From Streptomyces sp. SCUT-3 (GTDB lineage Bacteria > Actinomycetota > Actinomycetes > Streptomycetales > Streptomycetaceae), in the NCBI RefSeq assembly GCF_014083985.1, contig NZ_CP046907.1, positions 5,838,501 through 5,902,500 on the forward strand: a stretch of DNA of 64,000 nt, written 5' to 3'. Numbering within the stretch: the stretch's first letter is position 1; each line of letters starts with the position of its first letter. A program made the position numbers and the translations under genes. Of this stretch, positions 44,513 through 53,549 are shown piece by piece. The notes below the pieces were generated by a model. That model made no database searches. It saw only the letters and a program-made list of their open reading frames with translations, and was not told the origin of the DNA.

Positions 44513-45257
44513 GACCCGCGGGATCACCGTCCGCTTCGGCGGCCGCACCGCCGTCGACGACGTCGGCCTCGGCGTCGCCCCCGGCACCGTCACCGGCCTG
44601 ATCGGGCCCAACGGCGCCGGAAAGACCACCTTGTTCAACACCGTCACCGGGCTGCAGCGCCCCACGGCCGGCCGCATCCTGCTGGACGGCACCGACATCA
44701 CCCGGCTGCCGCCCGCCCGCCGCGCCCACCAGGGCCTGGGCCGGACCTTCCAGCGCCTGGAACTGTTCATGTCCCTGTCGGTGCGGGAGAACGTCCGCGT
44801 CGCGGGGGAGATCCACCGCTCCGGGGCGCGCCGGAACCGCGGGGCCGGCGGCGGGGCCCGTCCCGACCTCGGCCGGGAGACCGACCGGGTGCTGGAACTC
44901 ACCGGCCTGACCGACATCGCCGACCAGGACGTCTCCGGCATCCCCACCGGCCGCGCCCGCGTCGTCGAACTCGCCCGCGCCCTGATGGCCTCCCCCCGGG
45001 TGCTGCTGCTGGACGAGCCGGCCTCCGGCCAGACCGAGCAGGAGACCGGGGAGTTCGGCGAACTGCTGCTGCGGCTGGCGGCGGACGGCCTGGCGATCTG
45101 CCTCGTCGAGCACGACATCCCGCTGGTGATGAAGCTCTGCTCGACCGTCCACGTCCTCGACCGCGGAAGGCTGCTGGCCTCCGGGACGCCCGAGCAGATC
45201 CGGGCCGACCCCGCCGTCGTCGCCGCCTACATCGGCACCGAGGAGCACCCCCGATGA
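44499..45257 (+). CDS. LivG-like ABC ATPase
   Basis: 252-residue ATPase. Walker A GPNGAGKTTLFN, RTFQRLELFMSLSVRENV (LivG-typical Q-loop region), Walker B VLLLDEPASG, H-loop LVEHDIPLVM. The signature motif is changed: where LivG has L-S-x-G-x-Q it reads GIPTGRARVVELARAL. The altered signature may be a subgroup feature. It starts with GTG within the permease reading frame and overlaps the LivF gene by ATGA, so all components are translationally coupled. Confidence 0.88.
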   Translation: MALLETRGITVRFGGRTAVDDVGLGVAPGTVTGLIGPNGAGKTTLFNTVTGLQRPTAGRILLDGTDITRLPPARRAHQGLGRTFQRLELFMSLSVRENVRVAGEIHRSGARRNRGAGGGARPDLGRETDRVLELTGLTDIADQDVSGIPTGRARVVELARALMASPRVLLLDEPASGQTEQETGEFGELLLRLAADGLAICLVEHDIPLVMKLCSTVHVLDRGRLLASGTPEQIRADPAVVAAYIGTEEHPR

Positions 45258-46021
45258 ACCCACCGGACCCCACCGTGAAGAACCCCGCCGCGCCGGACCC
45301 CGCCGCGCCGGACCCCGCCGCGCCCGGGCCCCTCCTCGAACTGGCCGGGGTGCGCGCCGGCTACGGCAGCATCGACGTGCTGCACGGCGTCGACCTCGCG
45401 GTGCTCCCCGGAACCGTGGTCGCCCTCCTCGGGCCCAACGGCGGCGGCAAGACCACCACCCTCAAGGTCTGCTCCGGGCTGCTGCCGGTCACCGGCGGCG
45501 AACTGCGCCTCGCCGGGCGGTGCGTCAACGGCGCCCCGGCCTCCGCCCTGGCCCGGCTCGGCGTGTGCTCCGTCCCCGAGGGTCGCGGCGTCTTCCCCAA
45601 CCTGACGGTCCGGGAGAACCTGTGGCTGGCCACCGGCACCGGCACCCCCCTCGCCGACCTGGAGGAGGCCGCCTACGGCCGCTTCCCGGTCCTGGGGCGG
45701 CGCCGCGGCCAGCTCGCCGGGTCGATGTCCGGCGGCGAGCAGCAGATGCTCGCCCTCGCCCGGGCCCTGGGGACCGACCCGGCCGTGCTGCTCCTCGACG
45801 AGCTGTCCATGGGGCTGGCCCCGCTCGTCGTCTCGCAGATGTACGACACCGTCGGCCGGCTGGCCGACGAGGGACTGACCATCCTGGTGGCGGAGCAGTT
45901 CGCCCGGGTGGTCCTGCCCGTCGCGGACTCGGCGGCGCTGATGCTGCAGGGCCGCGTCGTCCGGACCGGCCGTCCGGACGAGATCGAGGCCGAACTGTCG
46001 GCCGGTTACCTGGGAGGATGA
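45254..46021 (+). CDS. LivF-like ABC ATPase
   Basis: 255-residue ATPase. Walker A GPNGGGKTTTLK, signature MSGGEQQMLALARAL, Walker B VLLLDELSMGLAP, VAEQF in place of the H-loop His as is usual for LivF. The N-terminal ~25 residues carry a Pro/Ala/Asp repeat encoded by a 15-bp unit repeated 2.6 times (45286-45324), probably a disordered extension. Together with LivG it powers the importer. ATG overlaps the LivG stop. Confidence 0.9.
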   Translation: MNPPDPTVKNPAAPDPAAPDPAAPGPLLELAGVRAGYGSIDVLHGVDLAVLPGTVVALLGPNGGGKTTTLKVCSGLLPVTGGELRLAGRCVNGAPASALARLGVCSVPEGRGVFPNLTVRENLWLATGTGTPLADLEEAAYGRFPVLGRRRGQLAGSMSGGEQQMLALARALGTDPAVLLLDELSMGLAPLVVSQMYDTVGRLADEGLTILVAEQFARVVLPVADSAALMLQGRVVRTGRPDEIEAELSAGYLGG

Positions 46022-46024
46022 CCC

Positions 46025-46381
46025 ATGCCCGTGGAAGAGCGACGTGAGCGGTTCACGACGGACGTCTCCGCACTCAGGCTCAGGACCGGACGGTCGCGCC
46101 GCGACGGCGTGCTGCGCGGCCTCGGCGCGCTGCTGATGGCGGCCGGCGTCGTCACCGCCCTCGTGGCGTACGCGGGCTCGCTGGCCCAGGAGGACCTGCG
46201 CGACATCGCCTCCTCCCAGGTCCTGGCCACCGCGATGCTCGCCCTCGCCGTCACCGGGGCCGCCCTCTACCTGGCCGCGGCGGTCACCGCGGTGCTGCGC
46301 CTGTCGCTGCTGCGCCTGCTGCACGAGGGCCGCGAGCAGACGGACCGGACCGTCGCGGCCCTCGAGGACCGCAGGCCCTGA
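46025..46381 (+). CDS. Small two-TM membrane protein of the importer operon
   Basis: 118-residue protein beginning three bases after the LivF stop. A basic N-terminus (RRERFTTDVSALRLRTGRSR) precedes two predicted membrane helices (LLMAAGVVTALVAYAGSL and LATAMLALAVTGAALYLAAA), then a charged C-terminal tail. Not recognised as a known family. Position as last gene of the ABC operon suggests an accessory subunit or assembly factor of the steroid-locus importer. The reading frame is well supported by spacing and codon bias. Confidence 0.75.
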   Translation: MPVEERRERFTTDVSALRLRTGRSRRDGVLRGLGALLMAAGVVTALVAYAGSLAQEDLRDIASSQVLATAMLALAVTGAALYLAAAVTAVLRLSLLRLLHEGREQTDRTVAALEDRRP

Positions 46382-46396
46382 CCCCCGGCCGCCCGG

Positions 46397-46438
46397 AAAA
46401 ACGCCCCGCCCGGGGACCCCAGGTCCCCGGGCGGGGCG
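46397..46438 (-). terminator. Hairpin with T-tract for minus-strand FadD gene
   Basis: 17-bp perfect stem (46402-46418 with 46422-46438, loop CCA). AAAAA at 46397-46401 becomes a U-tract for transcripts from the minus strand. It can also act on the plus strand, 20 bp after the small membrane protein gene. Confidence 0.75.
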
Positions 46439-46443
46439 CTGCT

Positions 46444-46505
46444 TGCCGTCCTGCGGGCCTGCCGTCCTGCGGGCCTGCGGGCGTGCGGGCGTGCGGGCGT
46501 GCGGG
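46444..46505. repeat. Tandem repeats between convergent operons
   Basis: Two copies of a 16-bp unit (46444-46459, 46460-46475, TGCCGTCCTGCGGGCC) followed by three copies of TGCGGGCG (46476-46499) and a partial one. Confidence 0.75.
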
Positions 46506-46554
46506 AGCGCCGCGGGGGGCCGGGCCGACGGCCGGCCCGGCCCCCCGCGGCGCT
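46506..46554. terminator. 22-bp hairpin between convergent genes
   Basis: Perfect stem 46506-46527 with 46533-46554, 10 bp beyond the minus-strand FadD stop. With the hairpin at 46402 it forms a double barrier. Confidence 0.7.
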
Positions 46555-46564
46555 CACCGGCCGG

Positions 46565-48184
46565 TCACAGCGTCACGGCGCGGCGGACCACCTTGCCGGT
46601 GGCGTTGCGCGGCAGCCGCTCGGTGGTGACCTTCCACCGCGCGGGCACCTTGAAGTAGGCCAGCCGCTCCACGAGGAAGGCGCGCAGCTCCTCCTCCGTG
46701 GCCGGGGAGCCCTCCCGCAGCACCACCACGGCGGCCACCTCCTGGCCCAGGTCGGCGTGGGGGACGCCCATCACGACGCACTCGGCGACGTCCGGGTGCT
46801 CGTCCAGGGCGTGCTCGACCTCGGCCGGGTAGACGTTCTCGCCGCCGCGCAGGATCAGGTCCGAGCGGCGGCTGGTCAGGTACAGCATCCCGCCGCGCAT
46901 CGTGCCGATGTCGCCGGTGCGCAGCCAGCCGTCCGGGCCGATCGCGGCCTCGGTGGCCTCCGGGTCCTCCCAGTAGCCCAGCATGTTGAACGGGCTGCGC
47001 AGGTGGATCTCGCCCTCCTCGCCCTCCGGCAGCACCTGCCCGAGCGGGTCGCGGACCTCGACGGAGACCGTGACCGTGGGGTACCCCAGTGTGCCGGGGA
47101 AGCGTTCGAGCAGGTCGGCGGTGGCGACGGCCGCCGAGGTGCAGGACTCGGTGAGGCCGTAGCTGTCCACCAGGGACCGGCGGGCCACCGGCAGGGCCTC
47201 CCGCAGCCGCTCCTTCAGCGCCGCCGAGGACGGCGCCGAGGCCAGCGCGAACGCGGTCAGGGAGGACAGGTCGTAGCGGTCCAGGCCGCCGTGCTCCAGC
47301 AGGCGGGCGGCCATGGTCGGCACCGCCCCCCAGTGGGTGACCCGCTCCCGCTCGACCAGCCGCAGCACCCGGTCGGCGTCGAAGGCGCCCTGGTACATCA
47401 CCACCGTCGAGCCGGTGGCCAGCCGCGGCACCGCCAGGTTGTGCAGAGAGGCGATGTGGAACAGGGGCAGCGCCAGCAGGTAGCGGTTCGGGCCGGGCGC
47501 GCCGAGGGCGGCGGCCAGCGCGTCGTTGAGGCGGTGGTAGCCGATCACCGCCACCAGGTTGCGGTGCGAGTGCACGGCGCCCTTGGGCCGGCCCGTCGTG
47601 CCGCTGGTGTACAGGATCGCCGCGGGGTCGTCCTCGTCCACCTCGACCCGCGGCAGTTCCACACCGGGGTCCGCCGACAGCCGCGGCACGTCCTCCTCCA
47701 TCGACAGCACCGGCACGTCCGCGCCCTCCAGCGCCGCGGCGCGCCGGGCGTCGGCGAACACCACCGACGGCCTGCTGTGCCCCAGCGCGTACGCCACCTC
47801 CCGCGGGGACCACCAGGAGTTGAAGGCGACAGTGACGGCGCCCAGGCTCTGCGCCGCCCAGAAGGCGATCACCCACTCGGGGCTGTTCGCCGCCAGCAGC
47901 GCCACCCGGTCGCCCCTGCCGACGCCGTGCTGCTCCCGCAGGGCGCGGGCCAGGGACGCCACCTGCGCGGCGTGCCGGGCGAAGGTGATCCGCCGGTCCT
48001 CGGTGACGATGTACTCGGCGTCGCCGTGGCGCACGGAGTCGGCGAGCACCCGGCCCAGGGATCGTTCGCGGTCGCGGAAGACGGGCATGCGCGTGCCGCG
48101 CACCTCCTCCTCGTGGATCTCGAACTCGCCTCCTGGGCCGGTGAGTCGGGCGAGCACCTCGGCGGGGCTGGTCTGCTGGGGCAT
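46565..48184 (-). CDS. Acyl-CoA synthetase (class I adenylate-forming ligase)
   Basis: 539-residue ligase. P-loop [44 protein letters not shown], the A8 region [18 protein letters not shown] and the catalytic Lys in [12 protein letters not shown] are all present. It activates a carboxylic acid with ATP and CoA. It is distinct from the FadD19-like and FadD17-like ligases here and does not closely resemble FadD3, so its acid (another steroid acid or a side-chain product) is unknown. It is divergent from the OYE-type gene across the site-9 palindrome. Confidence 0.85.
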   Translation of the reverse strand: MPQQTSPAEVLARLTGPGGEFEIHEEEVRGTRMPVFRDRERSLGRVLADSVRHGDAEYIVTEDRRITFARHAAQVASLARALREQHGVGRGDRVALLAANSPEWVIAFWAAQSLGAVTVAFNSWWSPREVAYALGHSRPSVVFADARRAAALEGADVPVLSMEEDVPRLSADPGVELPRVEVDEDDPAAILYTSGTTGRPKGAVHSHRNLVAVIGYHRLNDALAAALGAPGPNRYLLALPLFHIASLHNLAVPRLATGSTVVMYQGAFDADRVLRLVERERVTHWGAVPTMAARLLEHGGLDRYDLSSLTAFALASAPSSAALKERLREALPVARRSLVDSYGLTESCTSAAVATADLLERFPGTLGYPTVTVSVEVRDPLGQVLPEGEEGEIHLRSPFNMLGYWEDPEATEAAIGPDGWLRTGDIGTMRGGMLYLTSRRSDLILRGGENVYPAEVEHALDEHPDVAECVVMGVPHADLGQEVAAVVVLREGSPATEEELRAFLVERLAYFKVPARWKVTTERLPRNATGKVVRRAVTL

Positions 48185-48264
48185 TCGGACACCTCTCGGG
48201 CGGTGGCGTCTGCAGGGTAGGTGGCGGGAAGGTCTCACGCGCACGCCGGGGTCCTCCGGGCCGT

Positions 48265-48279
48265 TCCCGGTGAGCGGGA
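48265..48279 (+). promoter_or_regulatory. Regulon palindrome, site 9 (final side-chain operon)
   Basis: TCCCGGTGAGCGGGA with perfect arms. TAGCGT begins at 48310, 38 bp from the centre (-50). No -35-like hexamer. On the minus strand, toward the FadD gene, the -10 at the same distance is poor (GACCTT). Confidence 0.7.
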
Positions 48280-48386
48280 CGCTGCGGGGCGGCCCCCCGC
48301 CGGGCCGGTTAGCGTCCGGCGCACAAGCACCGGAGCAGCACGGGACCACCGCTGCCGCCGGGCCGTGCCGTAGGAGGAGGCTCCCC

Positions 48387-49625
48387 GTGAACAACCCCGC
48401 CCCGCCGCCCGCAGAGGTCCCCGACCCGCTGGCGCCCGCCAGGCTCGGACCGATCACCCTGCGCAACCGGGTCATCAAGGCGGCGACCTACGAGGGGCTC
48501 AGCCGCAGGGGGCTGGTGACGGAGGAGCTGATCGAGTTCCACCGCCGCCCGGCGGCCGGGGGAGTGGGCATGACGACCGTCGCGTACTGCGCGGTCGCCC
48601 CCGACGGGCGCACCGACGCCCACCAGATCCTGTGGCGCCCCGAGGCGGCCGCCGGCCTGCGCAGGCTCACCGACGCCGTGCACGCCGAGGGCGCCGCGGC
48701 CTCCGCGCAGATCGGCCACGCCGGCCCGGTCGCCAACCCCAAGGCCAACAAGGCCCCGGCCCTGGCCCCCAGCCGGCACTTCCACAAGACCACCATGAGC
48801 TTCGCCCGCCCGGCCACCGCCGACGACCTCGCCCGGGTGGTCGCCGCGCACGCCGACGCGGCCCGCATGGCGATCGAGACCGGCTTCGACGCCGTCGAGG
48901 TCCACCTGGGCCACAACTACCTGGCCAGCTCCTTCCTCAGCCCCAGGCTCAACCGCCGCAAGGACGGCTACGGCGGCTCCCTGGAGAACCGCGCCCGCCT
49001 GTGCCGCGAGATCATGCGCGCGGTCCGCGACGCCGTCGGCGACCGGATCGCCGTCCTCGCCAAGCTCAACATGGACGACGGCGCCCCCGGCGGCTTCTGG
49101 CTCGACGAGGCGATCCAGGTCGCCCAGTGGCTGGAGCAGGACGGCACCGTCGACGCCCTGGAGCTGACCGCCGGAAGCTCCCTGCTCAACCCGATGTACC
49201 TGTTCAAGGGCGACGCCCCGCTGGAGGACTTCGCCGCCGTGATGCCGCAGCCGATCAAGCTGGGCGTCAAGCTCGTCGGCAAGTACATGCTGCACAGCTA
49301 CCCCTACCGCGACGGCTACCTCCTCGAGGACGCCCGGCAGGTCCGCAGCGCCGTGAAGCTGCCGCTGGTCCTGCTCGGCGGCATCACCGACAAGGCGGTC
49401 ATGGACCGGGCCATGGCCGAGGGCTTCCAGTTCGTCGCCATGGCCCGGGCGCTGCTGCGCGAGCCCGACCTGGTCAACCGCATCGCGGAGAACGGGCGCA
49501 CCCGCTCCCTGTGCATCCACTGCAACAAGTGCATGCCGACCAACTTCACCGGTACCCGCTGCGTCGTCATCGACCGCGAGGGCCCCCGCGGCAAGGACTG
49601 GTACGCGGGCCGCACCACCGTCTGA
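48387..49625 (+). CDS. NADH:flavin oxidoreductase (OYE family) with Cys cluster motif
   Basis: 412-residue TIM-barrel flavoenzyme of the Old Yellow Enzyme/2,4-dienoyl-CoA reductase family. [52 protein letters not shown] and [18 protein letters not shown] are family hallmarks. After the barrel comes [17 protein letters not shown], a C-x2-C-x2-C-x9-C arrangement like the [4Fe-4S] site of dienoyl-CoA reductases, yet the protein stops soon after and lacks their C-terminal flavodoxin/NAD domains. It may reduce an unsaturated steroid or enoyl-CoA. GTG 48387 is preceded by GGAGGAGG. First gene of the final operon. Confidence 0.85.
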   Translation: MNNPAPPPAEVPDPLAPARLGPITLRNRVIKAATYEGLSRRGLVTEELIEFHRRPAAGGVGMTTVAYCAVAPDGRTDAHQILWRPEAAAGLRRLTDAVHAEGAAASAQIGHAGPVANPKANKAPALAPSRHFHKTTMSFARPATADDLARVVAAHADAARMAIETGFDAVEVHLGHNYLASSFLSPRLNRRKDGYGGSLENRARLCREIMRAVRDAVGDRIAVLAKLNMDDGAPGGFWLDEAIQVAQWLEQDGTVDALELTAGSSLLNPMYLFKGDAPLEDFAAVMPQPIKLGVKLVGKYMLHSYPYRDGYLLEDARQVRSAVKLPLVLLGGITDKAVMDRAMAEGFQFVAMARALLREPDLVNRIAENGRTRSLCIHCNKCMPTNFTGTRCVVIDREGPRGKDWYAGRTTV

Positions 49626-49661
49626 CCGACCCACGAACACCACCTGCGAGGAGAGACCCCC

Positions 49662-51319
49662 TTGGACCGCGACACGATCGCCGGCCTGCTGCTGGCACGG
49701 CTGGGGGACGACCGGCCGGGCGTGCGCACCCGCGAGCGGACCTGGACCTGGGACGAGACCGTGCGCGAGAGCGCGGCCCGCGGCGCGTACGCCTCCGCCC
49801 TGGGCGGCGACGGCCCCTTCCACATCGGGGTGCTGCTGGAGAACGTGCCCGAGTTCCTCTTCTGGCTCGGCGGCGCCGCCCTGGCCGGCGCCACCGTCGT
49901 CGGCATCAACAACACCCGGCGCGGCCCCGACCTCGCCCGGGAGATCCGGCACACCGAGGTCCGGGTGATCGTCACCGACCGGGCCGGCCTCGCCCTGCTG
50001 GACGGCCTCGACGTGGGTGTCCCCCCGGAGCGGATCGTGCTCGTCGACGACCCCGGCCACCTCGACCGGGTCGCCGCGCACGCCTGCGAGCCGGCCGCCG
50101 ACCCCTCGGTGACCGCCGCCACGCAGATGCTGCTGCTGCTCACCTCCGGCACCACCGGCACCTCCAAGGCCGCCCGCTGCTCCCAGGGCCGGCTGGCGGC
50201 CCTGGGGCACGCCAACAGCGCCAAGTACGGCATCGGCCGCGACGACGTCTGCTACTGCTGCATGCCGCTGTTCCACGGCAACGCCCTGATGGGGCTGTGG
50301 GCGCCGGCGCTGGCCTCCGGCGCCACCGTCGCCCTGGCCCGCAAGTTCACCGCCTCCGGCTTCCTGCCCGACGTGCGGTTCCACCGGGCCACCTACTTCA
50401 CCTACGTCGGCAAGGCCCTCGGCTACGTCATGGCCACCCCCGAGCGGCCCGACGACGCCGACAACACCCTCACCCACGGCTTCGGCACCGAGGCGTCCCC
50501 CGACGACAAGGCCGAGTTCGCCCGCCGCTTCGGCTGCCGCCTCATCGAGGTCTACGGCTCCAGCGAGGGCAGCGGCATGATCGCGCAGGACCCGCAGGCC
50601 CCGCCCGCGGCCCTGGGCCGCCCGGCCCGCGAGGCCGTCCGCATCGTCGACCCGGAGACCCTGCGGCCCTGCCCGCCGGCCGTCCTCGACGAGCACGGCC
50701 GGGTCCTCAACCCCGAGGAGGCCGTCGGCGAACTGGTCGACCAGGAGGGCGCCGCCCGGTTCGAGGGCTACTGGAAGAACGAGGAGGCCGACGCCCAGCG
50801 GGTGCGGCACGGCTGGTACTGGACCGGCGACCTCGGCTACACCGACCGCGACGGCTTCCTCTACTTCGCCGGACGCTCCGGCGACTGGATCCGGGTGGAC
50901 GGCGAGAACATCTCCGCGCTGCTCGTCGAGCGCATCCTGCGCCGCCACCCCGACGTGGTCGCCGCAGCGGTCTTCGGCGTCCCCGACCCGCGCTCCGGCG
51001 ACCAGGTGATGGCCGCCGTCGAACTGGCCGAGGGCGCGGAGTTCGACGGCGACGGCCTCAGGGACTTCCTCGCCGCCCAGCCCGACCTGGGCACCAAGTC
51101 CGCCCCCGGTTCGTCCGGGTCTCCCGGCACCTGCCCACCACCGGGTCCAACAAGGTCCGCAAGAACCTGCTCCAGGCCCAGGCGTGGGACTGCGCCGACC
51201 CGGTCCACCGCTGGACCGGCCGCGGCGCCCCCGAGTACCGGCCGATGACCGAGGCGGACAGGGAGGCCCTGCGCGCCGAGTTCACCGCCCACGGCCGGCA
51301 GCGCTTCCTGCCCGCCTGA
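49662..51319 (+). CDS. Acyl-CoA synthetase, FadD17-like (one frameshift)
   Basis: 552 residues after restoring one base in the C-run near 51105. P-loop LLTSGTTGTSKAARCSQGRL, YCCMPLFHGNALMGLWAPAL, RATYFTYVGKALGYVMATPE and FARRFGCRLIEVYGSSEGSG match the FadD17 lineage of the mycobacterial steroid regulon. The A8 motif is VDGENISALLVERIL and the C-terminal Lys is in TTGSNKVRK, beyond the break. A TTG at 49662 after GAGGAGAG is the likely start. It probably activates a steroid side-chain acid for the downstream igr-type enzymes. Confidence 0.75.
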
Positions 51320-51348
51320 CCCACCCGAAGCACTAGGAGGAAGCAGCG

Positions 51349-52512
51349 ATGCAGCTGCGCGAGACACCGGAGCAGCTCGAGCTCCGCAAGGAGCTGCGGG
51401 AGTACTTCTCCCGCCTGCTCCCGCCCGACGAGCGGCGCCGGGTCGGCGAGGAGGGCGTGGGCGGCAGCCGCTTCCGCGAGATCGTCCACCGCCTCGGCGC
51501 CGACGGCTGGCTGGGCCTGGGCTGGCCCGTCGAGTACGGCGGCCAGGGCCGCTCCGCCGAGGACCAGTTCGTCTTCTTCGACGAGGTGCAGCAGGCCGGA
51601 CTGCCGTTCCCCTTCGTCACCGTCAACACCGTCGGCCCCACCCTGATGAAGCACGGCACCGAGGAGCAGCGCAGGCGCTACCTGCCGGGCATCCTCTCCG
51701 GCGACACCGTCTTCGCCATCGGCTACACCGAGCCGGACGCCGGCACCGACCTGGCCTCGCTGCGCACCCGCGCGGTGCGCGACGGCGACGGCTGGGTGGT
51801 CAACGGCAACAAGGTCTTCACCAGCGGCGCCAACACCGCCGACCACATCTGGCTGGCCTGCCGCACCGACCCCGGGGCGCCCAAGCACAAGGGCATCTCC
51901 ATCCTGATCGCCGACACCGACGACCCCGGCTTCTCCTGGACGCCGATCCCCACCGTCGGCGGCCTGTCGGTCACCGCCACCCACTACAGCGACGTGCGGG
52001 TGCCCGCCGGGAACCTGGTGGGGGAGGAGAACGGCGGCTGGAAACTGATCACCGACCAGCTCAACCACGAGCGGATCGGCCTCGCCGCCCTCGGCGGCCG
52101 CACCATCGGCCTGTGGGAGAAGGCCCTGGAGCACGCCCGCGACACCGGCGCCCTGGACCTGCCCTGGGTGCGGCAGGACTTCGCCCGCACCCACGCCCGG
52201 CTGGAGGCCATGCGGCTGCTCAACTGGAAGATGGCCGCGGCCGTCTCCCGCGACACCCTCTCCGCCGCCGACGCCGGCGCGGCCAAGGTCTACGGCACCG
52301 AGACCCACCTGGAGGTCTACCGCACCCTGCTGGGCACCCTCGGCGCCGCAGGACGCGTCCGCCCCGACTCGCCCGGCGCGGTGATCGCCGGGCAGCTGGA
52401 GCAGATCTCCCGCCAGGGCGTGGTCAACACCTTCGGCGGCGGCGTCAACGAGGTGCTGCGCGACATGGTCGCCACCGTCGGCGTCGGCCTGCCCCGGCAG
52501 AGGAGGGCGTGA
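51349..52512 (+). CDS. chsE2: Acyl-CoA dehydrogenase ChsE2 (FadE29)-like
   Basis: 387-residue acyl-CoA dehydrogenase, exactly the usual FadE29 length. FAD contacts FAIGYTEPDAGTDLASL and VNGNKVFTSGANTADHIWLA, and VNTFGGGVNEVLRDMVATVG near the end. In mycobacteria ChsE1-ChsE2 form an alpha2beta2 enzyme that dehydrogenates the three-carbon steroid side chain (3-OPC-CoA). Here chsE2 is followed by chsH2 with a TGATG overlap. GGAGGAAG precedes ATG 51349. Confidence 0.87.
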   Translation: MQLRETPEQLELRKELREYFSRLLPPDERRRVGEEGVGGSRFREIVHRLGADGWLGLGWPVEYGGQGRSAEDQFVFFDEVQQAGLPFPFVTVNTVGPTLMKHGTEEQRRRYLPGILSGDTVFAIGYTEPDAGTDLASLRTRAVRDGDGWVVNGNKVFTSGANTADHIWLACRTDPGAPKHKGISILIADTDDPGFSWTPIPTVGGLSVTATHYSDVRVPAGNLVGEENGGWKLITDQLNHERIGLAALGGRTIGLWEKALEHARDTGALDLPWVRQDFARTHARLEAMRLLNWKMAAAVSRDTLSAADAGAAKVYGTETHLEVYRTLLGTLGAAGRVRPDSPGAVIAGQLEQISRQGVVNTFGGGVNEVLRDMVATVGVGLPRQRRA

Positions 52513-53549
52513 TGGGCGGCTCCCTCACCGAGCGGCTGCAGGCCCTGGCCGGCCGCGAACTGACCGCCGAGACGTGGGCGCAGGACGCCGTCAACCAGCC
52601 GATGATCCGCCACTGGGCCGAGGCGATGGGCGACCGCAACCCGATCCACCTGGACGAGGACGCGGCCCGCGCCGCCGGCCGGGACGGCGTCGTCGCCCCC
52701 GCCACCATGCTCCAGGCCTGGACCATGCGCGGCTACGCGGCCACCGTCGCGGGCGGCCCGGCAAGCCCGGCCGCCGCCGAACTCGCGGCGCTGCTGGAGG
52801 AGGGCGGCCTCACCTCCGTGGTGGCCACCGACAGCGAGCTGGAGTTCGCCCGCGAACTGCGGCTCGGCGACCGGATCAGCGTCACCGAGACCGTCGAGTC
52901 GGTCTCCCCCGAGAAGCGCACGGCCCTGGGCACCGGGCACTTCGTCACCACCGTCAAGACCTACCGCGACCAGGACGGAGAGGTGGTCGGCACCCAGCGC
53001 TGGCGCCTCCTGCGCTTCCGCCCCGAGCGGCCGGCCGCCCCCGGCACCGCCGAACAGCCCGAACCCACCGCCGGCACCGAGGCCGAACCCGCAGCGCAGG
53101 CCGAACCCGCCGTACAGCCGGAGCCGGCGGAGAAGCCCCGCCCGCTGCGCCCCAGGCCCGCGACCAACCGGGACAACGCCTTCTGGTTCGAGGCGTGCCT
53201 GGAGCACCGGCTGCTGATCCAGCGCTGCACCGCCTGCGGCACGCTGCGCCACCCCCCGGGCCCCTGCTGCGGGGTCTGCCGGTCCTTCGACTGGGACACC
53301 GTGGAGGCGTCCGGCCGGGGCGAGGTGTACAGCTTCGTCGTCAACCACCACCCCCGCGTCCCCGCCTTCGACTACCCGCTGGTGGTCGCCGTCGTGGAGC
53401 TCGCCGAGGGCACCCGGCTGATCGCCAACCTGGTGGACGTGGAGCCCGACCGGATCCGGATCGGCATGCCCGTCGTCCTGGAGTGGATCGACGCCGACCC
53501 GCAGCTGTCACTGCCGGCCTTCCGGCCGGCCGGAACGGAGAAGAACTGA
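52512..53549 (+). CDS. chsH2: ChsH2: MaoC hydratase fused to DUF35
   Basis: 345-residue two-domain protein. N-terminal MaoC-like hotdog (AEAMGDRNPIHLDEDAARAA), a Pro/Glu/Ala-rich linker at ~residues 178-220, then a DUF35 domain with a rubredoxin-like zinc ribbon (CTACGTLRHPPGPCCGVC) and OB-fold. In mycobacteria the MaoC domain pairs with ChsH1 as the hydratase and the DUF35 domain binds the aldolase Ltp2, allowing substrate hand-off. Both partners are encoded downstream. TGATG overlaps join it to the genes on each side. Confidence 0.9.
   Translation: MGGSLTERLQALAGRELTAETWAQDAVNQPMIRHWAEAMGDRNPIHLDEDAARAAGRDGVVAPATMLQAWTMRGYAATVAGGPASPAAAELAALLEEGGLTSVVATDSELEFARELRLGDRISVTETVESVSPEKRTALGTGHFVTTVKTYRDQDGEVVGTQRWRLLRFRPERPAAPGTAEQPEPTAGTEAEPAAQAEPAVQPEPAEKPRPLRPRPATNRDNAFWFEACLEHRLLIQRCTACGTLRHPPGPCCGVCRSFDWDTVEASGRGEVYSFVVNHHPRVPAFDYPLVVAVVELAEGTRLIANLVDVEPDRIRIGMPVVLEWIDADPQLSLPAFRPAGTEKN

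Noticed and set aside
45286-45324. 15-bp tandem repeat as a regulatory element
   Set aside because: It lies inside the LivF coding sequence and keeps frame, so it is simply a repetitive N-terminal extension.
46565-48184. Naming this ligase FadD3 (HIP-CoA ligase)
   Set aside because: Its motifs are general for acyl-CoA ligases and do not match what I recall of FadD3; no other HIP-degradation genes (ipdAB, fadE30) are near.
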